Assembly (NCBI GenBank): GCA_958430865.1
Contig: CAUDNR010004294.1
Coordinates: forward strand, 35,166 to 47,153
From: Entrophospora sp. SA101
Taxonomy: Eukaryota > Glomeromycota > Glomeromycetes > Entrophosporales > Entrophosporaceae
Length of the DNA stretch: 11,988 bases
Reading direction: 5' to 3'
Positions 1 through 8,125 of the stretch are shown here, piece by piece. Below the pieces are notes generated by a model, which worked only from the letters and a program-made list of their open reading frames with translations, searched no databases and was not told where the DNA came from. The translations under genes were made by a program, and so were the position numbers. How positions within the stretch are numbered: position 1 is the first letter of the stretch; each line of letters begins with the position of its first letter.

Positions 1-1154
1 ATGGCCTTGGTGTTATTACTACTTGGGTGATGCAATTGTTTGTTATGTCAATGATGATATCAAATGTATTGAATCATAATTGTGATGAATGTGAGGACAA
101 AGGAATTTGTATATAAGAAAAGGATTAGATGACAACAAAAAGCTAAGTATTATCTATATAATTATTTATATTAAAAATTTATTATTTTAATCCACTTTTG
201 TAATGCCATTAATTTCAATAATTCTGAAGGTTAATGATTGAAATCAATCACACAAGTGGTAGTCAATTTATAAAAAATTTGTGTTTTTTGTAATGATATT
301 TGTTTTAAATGTGTGAAAAATTTGTTAAAGGATTTTTTTAATTAATGTTTTTTTTAAAAAATATTAGTGAAAATGATTTTGATAGTCAATTTCAGTCCAA
401 AATCAATCATATTTTCTTTATTCCTTTTATGATAAAAAATAAATTTAAACATTTGCTTTGTTTTTATTTTAGTAGATTTAAATAAGCTCAGCAAAAATGC
501 ACATGATTTATTTACAAAAAAAAATATCAATTAACTTGTATAAAGATGATTGATTGATTGATTATCAATTAAAAATAATAATAAAAAATATAGGAAATTG
601 AAATTTGCATGCACAACTACTACATACAACACTAATTTTAAAATAAAAAACCTGTTTTACTGTTTTAGTATAATTAACACAAAACAATGATTTTCTTTAA
701 TCGTTTTTTTAGAAATAACAATAATTCTCTCTTATTTATTTGTTTGTCAATTTTAGTCTGATCAATTATTATTATTATTATTATTATTTGTAAATCAAAT
801 AGTAATTTCAATGATTTTTTTCTTTCAAAAATATCAATAATTTTCTACAAATAAAATGATCATCATTTATTTGTTTATCTGTTTCAGTTGAATAAATCTC
901 AGGTCTCAAGATAATTTATCTTATCCATTTTTAGTAATAATAAATAACTTAATTATTTTTCATGGAACCAGTTGAAGATTTTTATATTTCTGATATTTAT
1001 TTGCAGATCCATTCAAATTTAATTCTTTTGCTCATCATCACAGGACCAATTTTAGAATCTCTTCAATTTTAAAATAAATTAATACCTACAAAGTGAACAT
1101 AAAATTATAAAATTATATATAGGGATAGGTGTATATGAAAAATAATAATAAATT
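1..1154. other. AT-rich non-coding stretch, no gene seen
   Basis: No convincing coding region is visible. The stretch has long A and T runs, a (TGAT)n tract near 547-563 and an (ATT)n tract near 765-788. Frame 2 from base 2 is open for 25 codons up to TAA at 77-79 and includes the peptide YYLGDAIVCYVNDDIKC, which looks protein-like. It might be the tail of an exon from a gene lying to the left, but it is too short to call. No promoter motif can be assigned; the AT content makes TATA-like strings meaningless here. Confidence 0.6.
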
Positions 1155-2771
1155 ATGAAAAATAATAATAATGGTTCTAATGAATATCAAAAAGCTATTG
1201 ATTTTTTAGAAAAAAGGTGTAATTGTGGTTGTTCTTCAAGAATTCCCAAGGAACAATTTGCAGAATTAAGGGAATCCTTTCAAGCTCTTTCTAAGTCTGA
1301 ACAAGACATATTTTTAATGGCCCAACTTAAGGCAATGGATGGTGGATCAACAAGCACTAGTAGGCACCTTAAAAAGAAAACCAGATCTAATAAAAGAACT
1401 TTCTACCATTGGGATCACAATACACTTCTTTGTCAAGAAACTTATCTCAATATGTTAGGAATTGGTAGAACTTATTTTGAAAATATTAGAAATCATTTGA
1501 TAAACAATGGTCTCCTGCCAAGAATTCATGGCAATATTAAAAGAATTCCTCAGTGAAAAACTAAAATGGTGATTGATAAAAATGTTGCAGAAGTAGTAAA
1601 GAATTTTCTGGAAAATTATGCAGAAGTTCATGGATTACCAAGTCCAGGCAGAAGTATCAATAGAATAACCCAATCAGTTATATTTTTACCAGCTGAAATG
1701 AGTTATAAATCAGTCCACAAAGATTTTCTAGCTGGTATAGAAGAAGATAACAAATTGAAATCCTTAAAATATGATGCTTTCAGAAAATTATGACATCAAT
1801 TAACACCAGAAATTCAAATTATGAGTCCAAGGACTGATCTATGTGATACTTGTCAACATTTTAGAGATGGTTTACATTACAATGCTCACCAAGAAGAAGA
1901 AGCTAAAAATTTGCTCAAAAGATTTAAAGAACATCTATCCAAGGCCAAAGTAGAAAGAAATTATTATAATAAAAATACTAAATTAGCAGAAGAACAAAGA
2001 AAATTAGTTAATCAACATTATTCAAAGGGTAAAACAAAATATTGCAGTATTGATGCTACTGCTCATTATAGTTATGATTGAGCCCAAAATGTTTATGTGC
2101 CCCATTCAGATCAACAAGTAAGTAAAATATGTTACCTTAGTCCATGTAAAGTCCATTTGTTTGGTATTCAAGATGAAGCAGTAAGGGATCAAATTAATTA
2201 TGTTCTTAATGAAGATGAAATTATAGGAAAAGGACCAAATGGCACACTTAGTATGATCTTTGATGGAATTAAGAAATTGAATAAAGGTGAAAAACATTTA
2301 AAGATTACTTGTGATAATGCTGGTGGACAAAATAAAAATAATGTAACAATTTGATTTTATTTGTATCTAGTAATTTGTGGTTATTATAAAAGTATTGAAT
2401 TGAATTTTATGATTCCAGGACATACCAAATTCAAATGTGATGGTAGCTTTGGTTTAATAAAAAAACTCTATAGGAAAACAAGAGTAGATTGTCTGGGTCA
2501 TGTGGTTGATGTGGTGAAAAGATCTAGTCCAGCAGGATTGAATAAAACTCAGTGTTATGAAGGTGGAAAAGGCTTTCAATACTTAGATATTAAAGCTATT
2601 TTGGGAATTTATTTTAAGAAATTAAATGGTCTGCAAAAATATCAACATTTTCTTTTTGAAGCATCTAATCTTGGTACAGTGAAAATTCAAGAAGTTGTTA
2701 ATGGACCTTTTGCTGAATTCAATTTATTGAAAACTAAGAAAGCGGCAGGTAGGTGCAATTTTTATTGGTAA
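1155..2771 (+). CDS. DUF7869-like RNase-H-fold (transposase-derived) protein, one frame if TGA is read as Trp
   Basis: Under the standard code this is five fragments (stops at 1554, 1791, 2079, 2352, 2769), but all lie in the same frame and all four internal stops are TGA. Read through, the frame gives 538 residues. ATG 1155 is chosen because an in-frame TAA lies just upstream at 1149. Visible motifs are a CxCxC cluster (residues 22-26), a PRTDLCDTC zinc-knuckle-like segment (C230, C233), SIDATAHYSYD (D300), CDNAGGQNKN (D387) and PGHTKFKCD (H423, D429). The three spaced acidic motifs recall an RNase-H-like DDE/D core. The layout matches what I remember as DUF7869-type proteins, which are abundant in fungal and animal TEs; their biochemical activity is not known to me. 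Trp is expected at the TGA after FRKL (residue 213) and plausible at 309 (SYD-W-AQN) and 400 (NNVTI-W-FYL). The C-terminus is probably incomplete: similarity stops near 2747 at a donor-like CAG/GTAGGT, with a possible acceptor at 2821-2822. No frameshift is seen across the whole frame. Confidence 0.75.
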
Positions 2772-2822
2772 AACTTTCTAATATTAATATTAATATTTTT
2801 AATACTTGTTTTTATTTAATAG

Positions 2823-2846
2823 TTATATATATATATATATATATAT
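2823..2846. repeat. (TA)n microsatellite
   Basis: About eleven TA units in a row directly follow the possible splice acceptor TTTAATAG (2815-2822). It lies just past the last recognisable part of the DUF7869-like frame and may mark where that element was truncated or expanded by slippage. Confidence 0.9.
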
Positions 2847-3299
2847 GTGCAATTAATTATTCAAGTACAATATAATATGGCATGGTGGTGAATAGACTGA
2901 CAAATATTAGTATTACTTTATAATCAATTCATAAATAGAACGTTTATGCAAATTTCTTTAAGAGACTTAATTTTCTCTAACATAATGACATCAAACATAA
3001 TTAATGGCACATTAAAAGCAGTGGCAGCAGCAGTAGAAGTAGAACGAGAATGACATAGTGGTGATGGTGGTGGTAATAAACCCTCGTGTGTGTGTGTATA
3101 CTACACTTTAAATTTTTGTTCGCTGTGATCAATGTTACACATTCCATATAAATTTTGATTTACCCCCAAATTTTCTAATTTTGGTAAAAAACCTAATTTT
3201 ATTTTGTCACATTTTATATCCAATAAAAATCATGCTGTCAAAATAAAGGTTTTTCCATATATTTTGATTTTTTATAATTCAAGGAACAATCTTGGTTAA
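2847..3299 (+). other. Unassigned stretch: one frame with TGA stops only
   Basis: No known protein is recognised. In the frame of the upstream DUF7869-like gene, codons from 2823 to 3296 contain no TAA or TAG, but do contain TGA at 2889, 2898, 3051, 3126 and 3156; TAA ends it at 3297. The translation holds low-complexity parts from the (TA)n tract, a GCA/GTA run near 3018-3044 and a GGT run near 3060-3074, so it does not look like a typical folded domain. It could be a further exon of the upstream gene under TGA=Trp, or chance. A frame-preserving intron 2749-2865 would link the two, but its acceptor is weak. Confidence 0.25.
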
Positions 3300-3435
3300 A
3301 TTGGGTAGGTTTGTGTATACCAGAGTGATTTTTTTCTTCAATTTTACATATAAAATTATGCACAAAGATCATTAATTTTATATATGAGTGACACTTGACC
3401 CCCTGTAAATCCGCAATGTCCTGCGACTGTTAATA
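3300..3435. other. Non-coding spacer before the minisatellite
   Basis: AT-rich sequence with a slightly GC-richer part near 3388-3440. No reading frame or RNA gene is visible. The 5' end of the pogo-like element probably lies here or within the next array, but no inverted repeat matching its proposed 3' end was found. Confidence 0.5.
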
Positions 3436-3940
3436 TGAATTTGGTAGTTTGTCGCAAAAAAATTTTTAAATTTAGTAATAATATTGGAAAATAAAAATAA
3501 TTGAATTTAGTAATTGAATTAGTAATGTGTTGCAAAAAAACAAAGTAATTGAATTTAGCAATGTGTCGCGAAAAATAAAATAATTGAATTTAGTAATGTG
3601 TTGCGAAAAATAAAGCAATTGATTTTAGTAATATCTTGCAAAAAATAAAGTAATTTAATTTAGTAATGTGTCGCAAAAAATAAAATAATTGAATTTAGTA
3701 ATGTCTCACGAAAAAATAAAGTAATTGAATTTAGTAATGTCTTGCAAAAAATAAGGTAATTGAATTTAGTAATGCGTCACGAAAAAACAATTTGTAGTGT
3801 CTCACAGGAAATAAAGTAATTGAATTTAGTAATGTCTCGCGAAAAATAAGGTAATTGAATTTAGTAATGTGTCGCAAAAAACCAATTTAGTAATGTCTCG
3901 CGGGAAATAAAGTAATTGAATTTAGTAATGTGTCGCAAAA
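3436..3940. repeat. ~35-bp minisatellite array, about 13 copies
   Basis: The unit is close to TAATTGAATTTAGTAATGTG followed by TCGCAAAAAATAAAG. Copies start roughly every 35 bases, with some shortened to about 25 near 3780-3800 and 3880-3895. Variation is concentrated at the TCGC core (TTGC, TCAC, TCGCG, CTCAC), mostly as C-to-T and G-to-A changes at the CpG. The array sits about 150 bases upstream of the pogo-like start codon, so it may be a subterminal repeat region of that element or an independent satellite. Confidence 0.9.
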
Positions 3941-4607
3941 AGTTTAAAAATAATTTTCTTGTAATTATTTATTATTTACTGATTTTCTTATAAATAAAAG
4001 AACTAGGAATTGTACTTTTGTTTGTAATAATTTATTAAAAAATCATTTCAGCTAAAAATTATTTTCTCAAATTTTAATAAAAAAAAAATAAAAATGTCAT
4101 CAATTGATCAATCAAATAAAAAAGAAAAATTTTGACTTGGGATGAAAAAAACAACTTTGTGAATTTAATGAAAGAAATCCATCATTCACATATAAAGAAC
4201 TTGGTCAAAAATTTGGAATTGCAGAACCTACTTTTTGCAAGATTTTAAAAGATAAAGATAAATGGTTATCTATCAACCCTAATGATAACAATAGACAAAA
4301 AGATAAAGCTGCAAAATATCCTGATCTTGAAAGTGCATTGATGATATGGTTCAATCAAGCAATTTCAGATAAAAGAGTAATTACAGGTGATATAATTCTC
4401 ACTAAAGCTAAAAGATTTGCTGAATTACTAGATATCAATGATTTTAAAGGTTCAGATGGTTGGGTGTCGAATTTTAAGAAAAGAAATAACATAAAGCAGT
4501 ATGTTATGCATGGTGAAGCAAGCTCTGCACCTTCTGAAGAAAGAAGAAGATTACAAGAAATAATTAGGAATTTCCTTTAGAAGATGTTTATAATTGTGAT
4601 GAAACTG

Positions 4608-4671
4608 GTAAAATAATTCAGTATAATTATTATTATATCATTTATAATAGACTAAGTATTTATTTTATTAG
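4608..4671 (+). other. Intron 1 of the pogo-like gene (64 nt)
   Basis: GT follows GAAACTG and the intron ends TTTTATTAG. Joining the exons restores the conserved DETGL(L/F)W block: Gly is split as G/GC across the junction. The removed piece is rich in T and contains in-frame stops. Confidence 0.8.
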
Positions 4672-5100
4672 GCTTGCTCTGGGATTAGAACCTTCAAAGA
4701 CATTATCAACTGGTCCTCTTTCTGGTATTAAAAAATCGAAAAAAAGAATAACCGTTTTACTGACTATGAATGCAACAGGAACTGAAAAACTTCCTCTTTT
4801 ATTTATTCATAAGTATCAAACACCAAGAGACATGCTTGGAGTTGACAAGTCAAAGCTTCCAGTTGATTACTATTGGAACACAAAAGCCTGGATGCAGGTT
4901 TCTATTTGGAATCAATATTTGATAAAGTTGAACCAGAAAATAGCCAGGGAAAATAAAAATATTTTATTATTGTTTGATAATGCACCAGTACACATTCTTG
5001 ATCAAGCAACCATTTTAACAAATATCATGCTTCATCACCTTCCTCCTAATACAACTGCCCATCTACAACTTCTGATGCAGGAATTATAAATTCCTTTAAA

Positions 5101-5166
5101 GTAAAGTATTATAAATGATAAATATTTTACTTGCTTAATATTTATTCTAACTATCATTTTTTCCAG
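5101..5166 (+). other. Intron 2 of the pogo-like gene (66 nt)
   Basis: The donor is GTAAAG after TTTAAA, and the acceptor is TTTTTTCCAG. Splicing in phase 0 joins INSFK to AHYRKF, which matches the usual pogo pattern where DAGII.SFK is followed by HYR-like residues. Confidence 0.85.
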
Positions 5167-5909
5167 GCTCATTATAGAAAATTTCTTGTAAGTAACAGAA
5201 CTGATGCTTACAATTTACACCAAAGCCTTGATATGCCTCTTGAACAATTTAAAATCTCTGATGCAATTGAACTTTGTGCTAAAGCTTGGAATGAAGTAAC
5301 TTTTGAAACTATTAGAAACTGTTGGTTAAAGACAGGAATTTTACCTACTTTAGATGATGCCATGGAAATAGAAACAAGTGGTACAAGTGTTCAACTCATT
5401 CAAGAAGAATATCATGAACTTCAGAGCCTAATTAATGGACTAAGAAATATTGAAGCTTCTGATAGATTGAGTGCAGAGGATTTTATTAGAATTGATAATG
5501 AAATCCAAGAGTTTGGAAATGTTGAAATTACTGATGAAGATATTATTAGTCATGTAAGACCAACAGCTGAGTCTGAGTCAGGAGATGAATTATCAATTGT
5601 TAGTCAAAGAATTACTACAAAAGAGGCATTAGAATCTTTAAACATTGTCCCTTCATATATTCAAGATCCACCTGAAAATCTTACTTTTGAATTTAAACAC
5701 ATTAATTCAATAAAAGCAATTAAAAACCACATATCCAAACATACTGCTTCTAAAAAAAACAAAGCACACCGGATAGTTGGATTACTAAATAATTATTTTT
5801 ATGAAATCATCTATATATTATTTATTTATTTTTCTTTTTTATGTATTTTTATAATTTTTTATTTAATAAAGTTGTATCACGGGATTTTTGTAAATTTTGT
5901 CAATCTTTT

Positions 5910-5935
5910 TATATAGTGAATCACACTATATAGTG
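5910..5935. repeat. Palindrome pair downstream of the pogo-like gene
   Basis: TATATAGTG (5910-5918) and CACTATATA (5924-5932) are perfect inverted repeats around AATCA. CACTATATAGTG (5924-5935) is itself a 12-bp palindrome. It overlaps the end of the open frame and could be part of the element's subterminal region or a hairpin in the 3' untranslated region. Confidence 0.6.
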
Positions 5936-5960
5936 AAGTTTTTTTTCAAACCAATTCTTT

Positions 5961-5980
5961 CTTATATCGAGCGCCGACTG
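5961..5980 (-). repeat. Candidate 3' terminal inverted repeat of the pogo-like element
   Basis: Read on the minus strand this begins TA/CAGTCGGCGCTCGATATAAG. It starts with CAGT next to a TA dinucleotide, as expected for pogo/Tigger ends, and the CTCGATATAA core resembles ends of such elements as I remember them. No matching left end was found between 2800 and 4094, so the assignment rests on position and resemblance only. Confidence 0.4.
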
Positions 5981-5981
5981 T

Positions 5982-6196
5982 ATTGAGACAAATCCCAAGG
6001 GGACATCTTTGGGACATAATTATATATATAACCTAGGGACCCTTTTATCCAGGAGGATAAAAGTTATATTTTTATTAATCTTTGACTGTAAGTCAGCAAG
6101 TAGGCTGTATTAAGTAGGAAACTCGGATTGCATACTTGCAGTATGAACAAAAGGAAAAAAAAATAATGATTCTTGAAATAGGGAAATTGTCTCAAT
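5982..6196. mobile_element. Possible small MITE (215 bp)
   Basis: ATTGAGACAAATCCC (from 5982) and GGGAAATTGTCTCAAT (ending 6196) are imperfect inverted repeats. TGT flanks both sides (5979-5981 and 6197-6199), compatible with a 3-bp target duplication. Inside, CTTTTATCC (6042-6050) and GGATAAAAG (6055-6063) form a perfect 9-bp hairpin with a 4-base loop. No coding capacity is seen. The match is short, so chance is possible. Confidence 0.35.
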
Positions 6197-6560
6197 TGTG
6201 AATATTGAACCCAAATACGGGGATATTATTCAGCATTATGATAATAATGACAGCATAGTGGAAATTTGAAATGTTACACTAATTTTTTATATTGTGCAAC
6301 GTAGCTTTACAATACAAGGCAAACATTCTGGCAATAAAAAGTAAGTGATAAACTGGATTTAAATTGGATCTGAACTTGATCTCCAATTTATAGAGGTAAC
6401 AACTATATACTGGTGAAGTTTCAGGAGCAATGAGTTCTGTATGACATTTCGTGTAACAACAAACTTCCACCATGCTAATAATGACAAATTTTTTTCTAAA
6501 TATACACACACATATATATTTTAAAAATGTTCATTTATTCATTTATTAAATTTATTTTAG
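6197..6560. other. AT-rich stretch, no supported gene
   Basis: A minus-strand frame of 76 codons (6279-6509) is open but resembles nothing I recognise, and it has no neighbouring support. The right end (T-rich, TTTATTTTAG at 6551-6560) looks like a splice acceptor for the hAT C-terminal exon that follows, so part of this stretch may be intron of that old copy. Confidence 0.5.
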
Positions 6561-6679
6561 TATTGGAACCAAGGATCAAGTTGAAATATTATTAGAGTCA
6601 AGAATGGGAGCAGGAATATACTGACATGGCCAAAAAAACACTAACTGATAAATACAATGAATGTTATTATAATGCTGCT

Positions 6680-6687
6680 ACTGCTAC
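6680..6687. repeat. Left 8-bp target site duplication
   Basis: ACTGCTAC lies directly before the left inverted repeat and is repeated exactly at 7970-7977. Eight bases is the duplication length of hAT elements. Confidence 0.85.
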
Positions 6688-6819
6688 TAGAGCTCTGAAC
6701 GAGTCGGGTCAGGTTGGGTCAGTGGTTCAACCCGACCCTACTTGAACTTTTAAACAGTTGACCCGACCTGACCCGGGTCACAGATTAAGAAAATTACAAA
6801 TGTAGATATATTAATTGAT

Positions 6820-6987
6820 TTAAATATATACAGTACACACAATATGTTCACTATTACTGCCACTTTTAAGAAATCTGTCCAACATCATTGCTTGTTTATT
6901 TACATTAACATCAATTTTATTTTTATGATTCTTAAGATGATGACTTAAATTTGAAGTAGAACCACTATTCATATTATATTTCCCGTG
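6820..6987 (-). pseudogene. BED zinc-finger remnant of a hAT transposase
   Basis: Minus-strand translation gives YNMNSGSTSNLSHHLKNHK followed by a helix with QAMMLDRFLKSG. The SGSTSNLxxHLKxHK segment is the second half of a BED finger (the His ligands), the DNA-binding N-terminal domain of hAT transposases. The first half with the Cys pair is not in frame upstream, where a TAA occurs, so it is lost or frameshifted. Its strand implies the parent element's transposase ran from the 7969 end towards 6688, and that the deletion removed everything between the BED region and the 3' end. Confidence 0.7.
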
Positions 6988-7445
6988 TCTTTATTTAATA
7001 TAATTAACATGATTAGTAATTTTTTTTAAAAAAAAATAAGTAATGTGTAATTGTCAATTTCGATTCTTCTTTTTGACATTATTAATTAATTTAATTAATT
7101 TATGCTTATGCTGTGGTTTTTTTTTTTTAATTGAAAATAATATATTAATGAATTGAATGAGATAGCGTTACCGGAATTAGATTTTGACGCAGATTCGGGA
7201 CAATTTAAATTTTATTTCTATTTTTATTTTTATTTTTATTATTATTTAATCTATTATTTCATTATTTTTATTATTTATATTTTTTATTAATTCTATTTAT
7301 TTATCAATAACGTGTATAATTATTTATTACCATCTGAATTCGTGTTACGTTTCGCGTATTTAATTATTATCATTAATCAATCCGTAGCACATTCATATTT
7401 ATTTAACTTTATTTAGTAGAGATTAGTGACGATTCTTCAAACGGG

Positions 7446-7521
7446 CGAATTCGCGCAATCTGAGCGAAAACGCACAATCTGAGCGGATTCGCCCAAACCA
7501 AGCGGATTCGCGCAATTCGGG
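7446..7521. repeat. 19-bp GC-richer tandem repeat, four units
   Basis: Four 19-base units abut exactly (7446, 7465, 7484, 7503). The first is CGAATTCGCGCAATCTGAG and the third CGGATTCGCCCAAACCAAG. They share CG-ATTCGC-CAA and are much richer in CpG than the surroundings. They lie inside the non-autonomous hAT element and could be internal protein-binding repeats or part of its promoter; nothing shows which. Confidence 0.75.
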
Positions 7522-7604
7522 CTAATATGTAAAGAACATGTTTATAAAGAACTTGATTTTAACCTAATGTAAAGCAACTTTCTTACAAGTTAATTAATCG
7601 GTGA

Positions 7605-7685
7605 CAATAGTAATAATAATAATGAAATAATAATAATAATGATAATGATAATGAAATAGCAATAATAATTAAATAATAAAAAAAT
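7605..7685. repeat. (TAA)n / (GATAAT)n microsatellite
   Basis: Imperfect AAT and AATGAT repeats run through this part of the non-autonomous hAT element, with no coding potential. Confidence 0.7.
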
Positions 7686-7969
7686 AAGGATTTCACTGAT
7701 CACTGAATAATTTTTCCATAATAACCATAATAACATAATTTATTATTGTTTTATTTTACATAAACACTTGCATCAATTATTGATTTTTTTTATGTCAAAA
7801 TTGTTATTTTGCCATTTGTTTTTATTCGTTTATTAGTATCTATACTAGTTTCAAAAATAATTTTGAGCTTCTAAAGGCAATTATAACATGATGTTGACCC
7901 GGGTCAATTAAATCATGACCCGACCCGACCCGACCCGTTCGGGTCAACCCGACTCGTTTCGGAGCTCTA

Positions 7970-7977
7970 ACTGCTAC
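7970..7977. repeat. Right 8-bp target site duplication
   Basis: ACTGCTAC directly follows the right inverted repeat and matches 6680-6687 exactly. Confidence 0.85.
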
Positions 7978-8125
7978 TGCCACTAATGTTGCTGCCACTA
8001 CAAATAATAATGAAAAATTTTTTTTTGCATTTTTACTTGGTAACAATTATAATAATAATAAAAAGAAGATGAATTAGAAGAGTATCTTAGAAAACCTCCA
8101 TTAAATACTCAAACAGATCCACTAC

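Larger units (their letters stand above)
4094..5916 (+). pseudogene. pogo/Tigger-like (Tc1/mariner superfamily) transposase with two introns and several single-base frame breaks
   Basis: The coding order is complete for a pogo-type transposase. An N-terminal Psq/CENP-B-type helix-turn-helix includes FTYKELGQKFGIAEPTFCKI; a second Tc5/CENP-B-type HTH covers YPDLESALMIWF to GSDGWVSNFKKR; the DDE_1 catalytic domain shows YNCDETG, LLLFDNAPVH and, after a frame break, SDAGIINSFK. The second and third catalytic aspartates are separated by 32 residues, within the pogo range. Frame breaks are near 4121-4133, in A7 at 4145-4151, near 4571-4576, at 4683-4685 and at 5069-5071. Where an expected family residue guides the reading, each is explained by one missing base. 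Introns are 4608-4671 and 5101-5166. The protein would bind element ends and cut and paste DNA in the nucleus. All nine Trp codons are TGG. The C-terminal tail after about 5780 is hydrophobic and low-complexity and may not be real coding. It is either decayed or read with homopolymer errors. Confidence 0.85.
6688..7969. mobile_element. Non-autonomous hAT element (1282 bp), Ds-like internal deletion
   Basis: The ends are inverted repeats of about 23 bp: TAGAGCTCTGAACGAGTCGG at the left and TAGAGCTCCGAAACGAGTCG on the minus strand from 7969, differing by one base and one indel. Subterminal GGGTC/GACCC clusters occur at both ends (6703-6780 and 7894-7955), including palindromes TGACCCGGGTCA (6769-6780) and TTGACCCGGGTCAA (7894-7907); Ac/Ds-type hATs carry such subterminal transposase-binding repeats. 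The flanking duplication is ACTGCTAC. Removing the element plus one duplication restores the coding frame of the host hAT fragment. Inside, only a minus-strand BED-finger remnant is recognisable; the catalytic domain is missing. Confidence 0.9.
6561..8125 (+). pseudogene. Old hAT transposase, 3' exon fragment, split by a younger element
   Basis: Two coding blocks are separated by the 1282-bp insertion. The first (6563-6687) reads LEPRIKLKYY, TAG at 6593-6595, then SQEWEQEYTDMAKK, matching the hAT LDPRxKLxYY region. The second (7970 onward) continues a Thr/Ala/Asn-rich linker and then, after a one-base frame break in the A-run near 8060-8065, gives DELEEYLRKPPLNTQTDPLL, the classic hAT C-terminal dimerisation region (PF05699-like). 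It stops at 8125, where a new element's end begins just before the expected WW motif. The exon probably starts after the acceptor TTTATTTTAG. The N-terminal and catalytic parts are not present upstream. With a TAG, a frame break and two insertions it is dead. Confidence 0.8.

Noticed and set aside
2106..2297. Minus-strand open frame of 63 codons
   Set aside because: It is antisense to the conserved part of the DUF7869-like gene and shows no recognisable motif.
1155..2771. Selenocysteine at the in-frame TGAs
   Set aside because: Four TGAs at Trp-like positions in a TE protein, with no obvious SECIS-like element, fit Trp far better than Sec.
1155..2771. Plain RIP-type pseudogene
   Set aside because: CpA-targeted RIP on TGG would give TAG and would also turn CAA into TAA; neither is seen in frame.
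3436..3940. CRISPR array
   Set aside because: Units abut without unique spacers and the sequence is eukaryotic.
6279..6509. Minus-strand open frame of 76 codons
   Set aside because: No recognised domain, no supporting splice signals or neighbours; the composition could arise by chance. It is mentioned in the spacer entry only.
6700..6790. Telomere-like or tRNA-like signal (GGGTC clusters, GGTTCAACCC)
   Set aside because: The clusters are hAT subterminal repeats mirrored at 7894-7955; no cloverleaf can be built around GGTTCAA.
7840..8046. Minus-strand open frame of 68 codons rich in Arg and Gly
   Set aside because: It is a translation of the GGGTC subterminal repeats and right inverted repeat of the non-autonomous hAT element.
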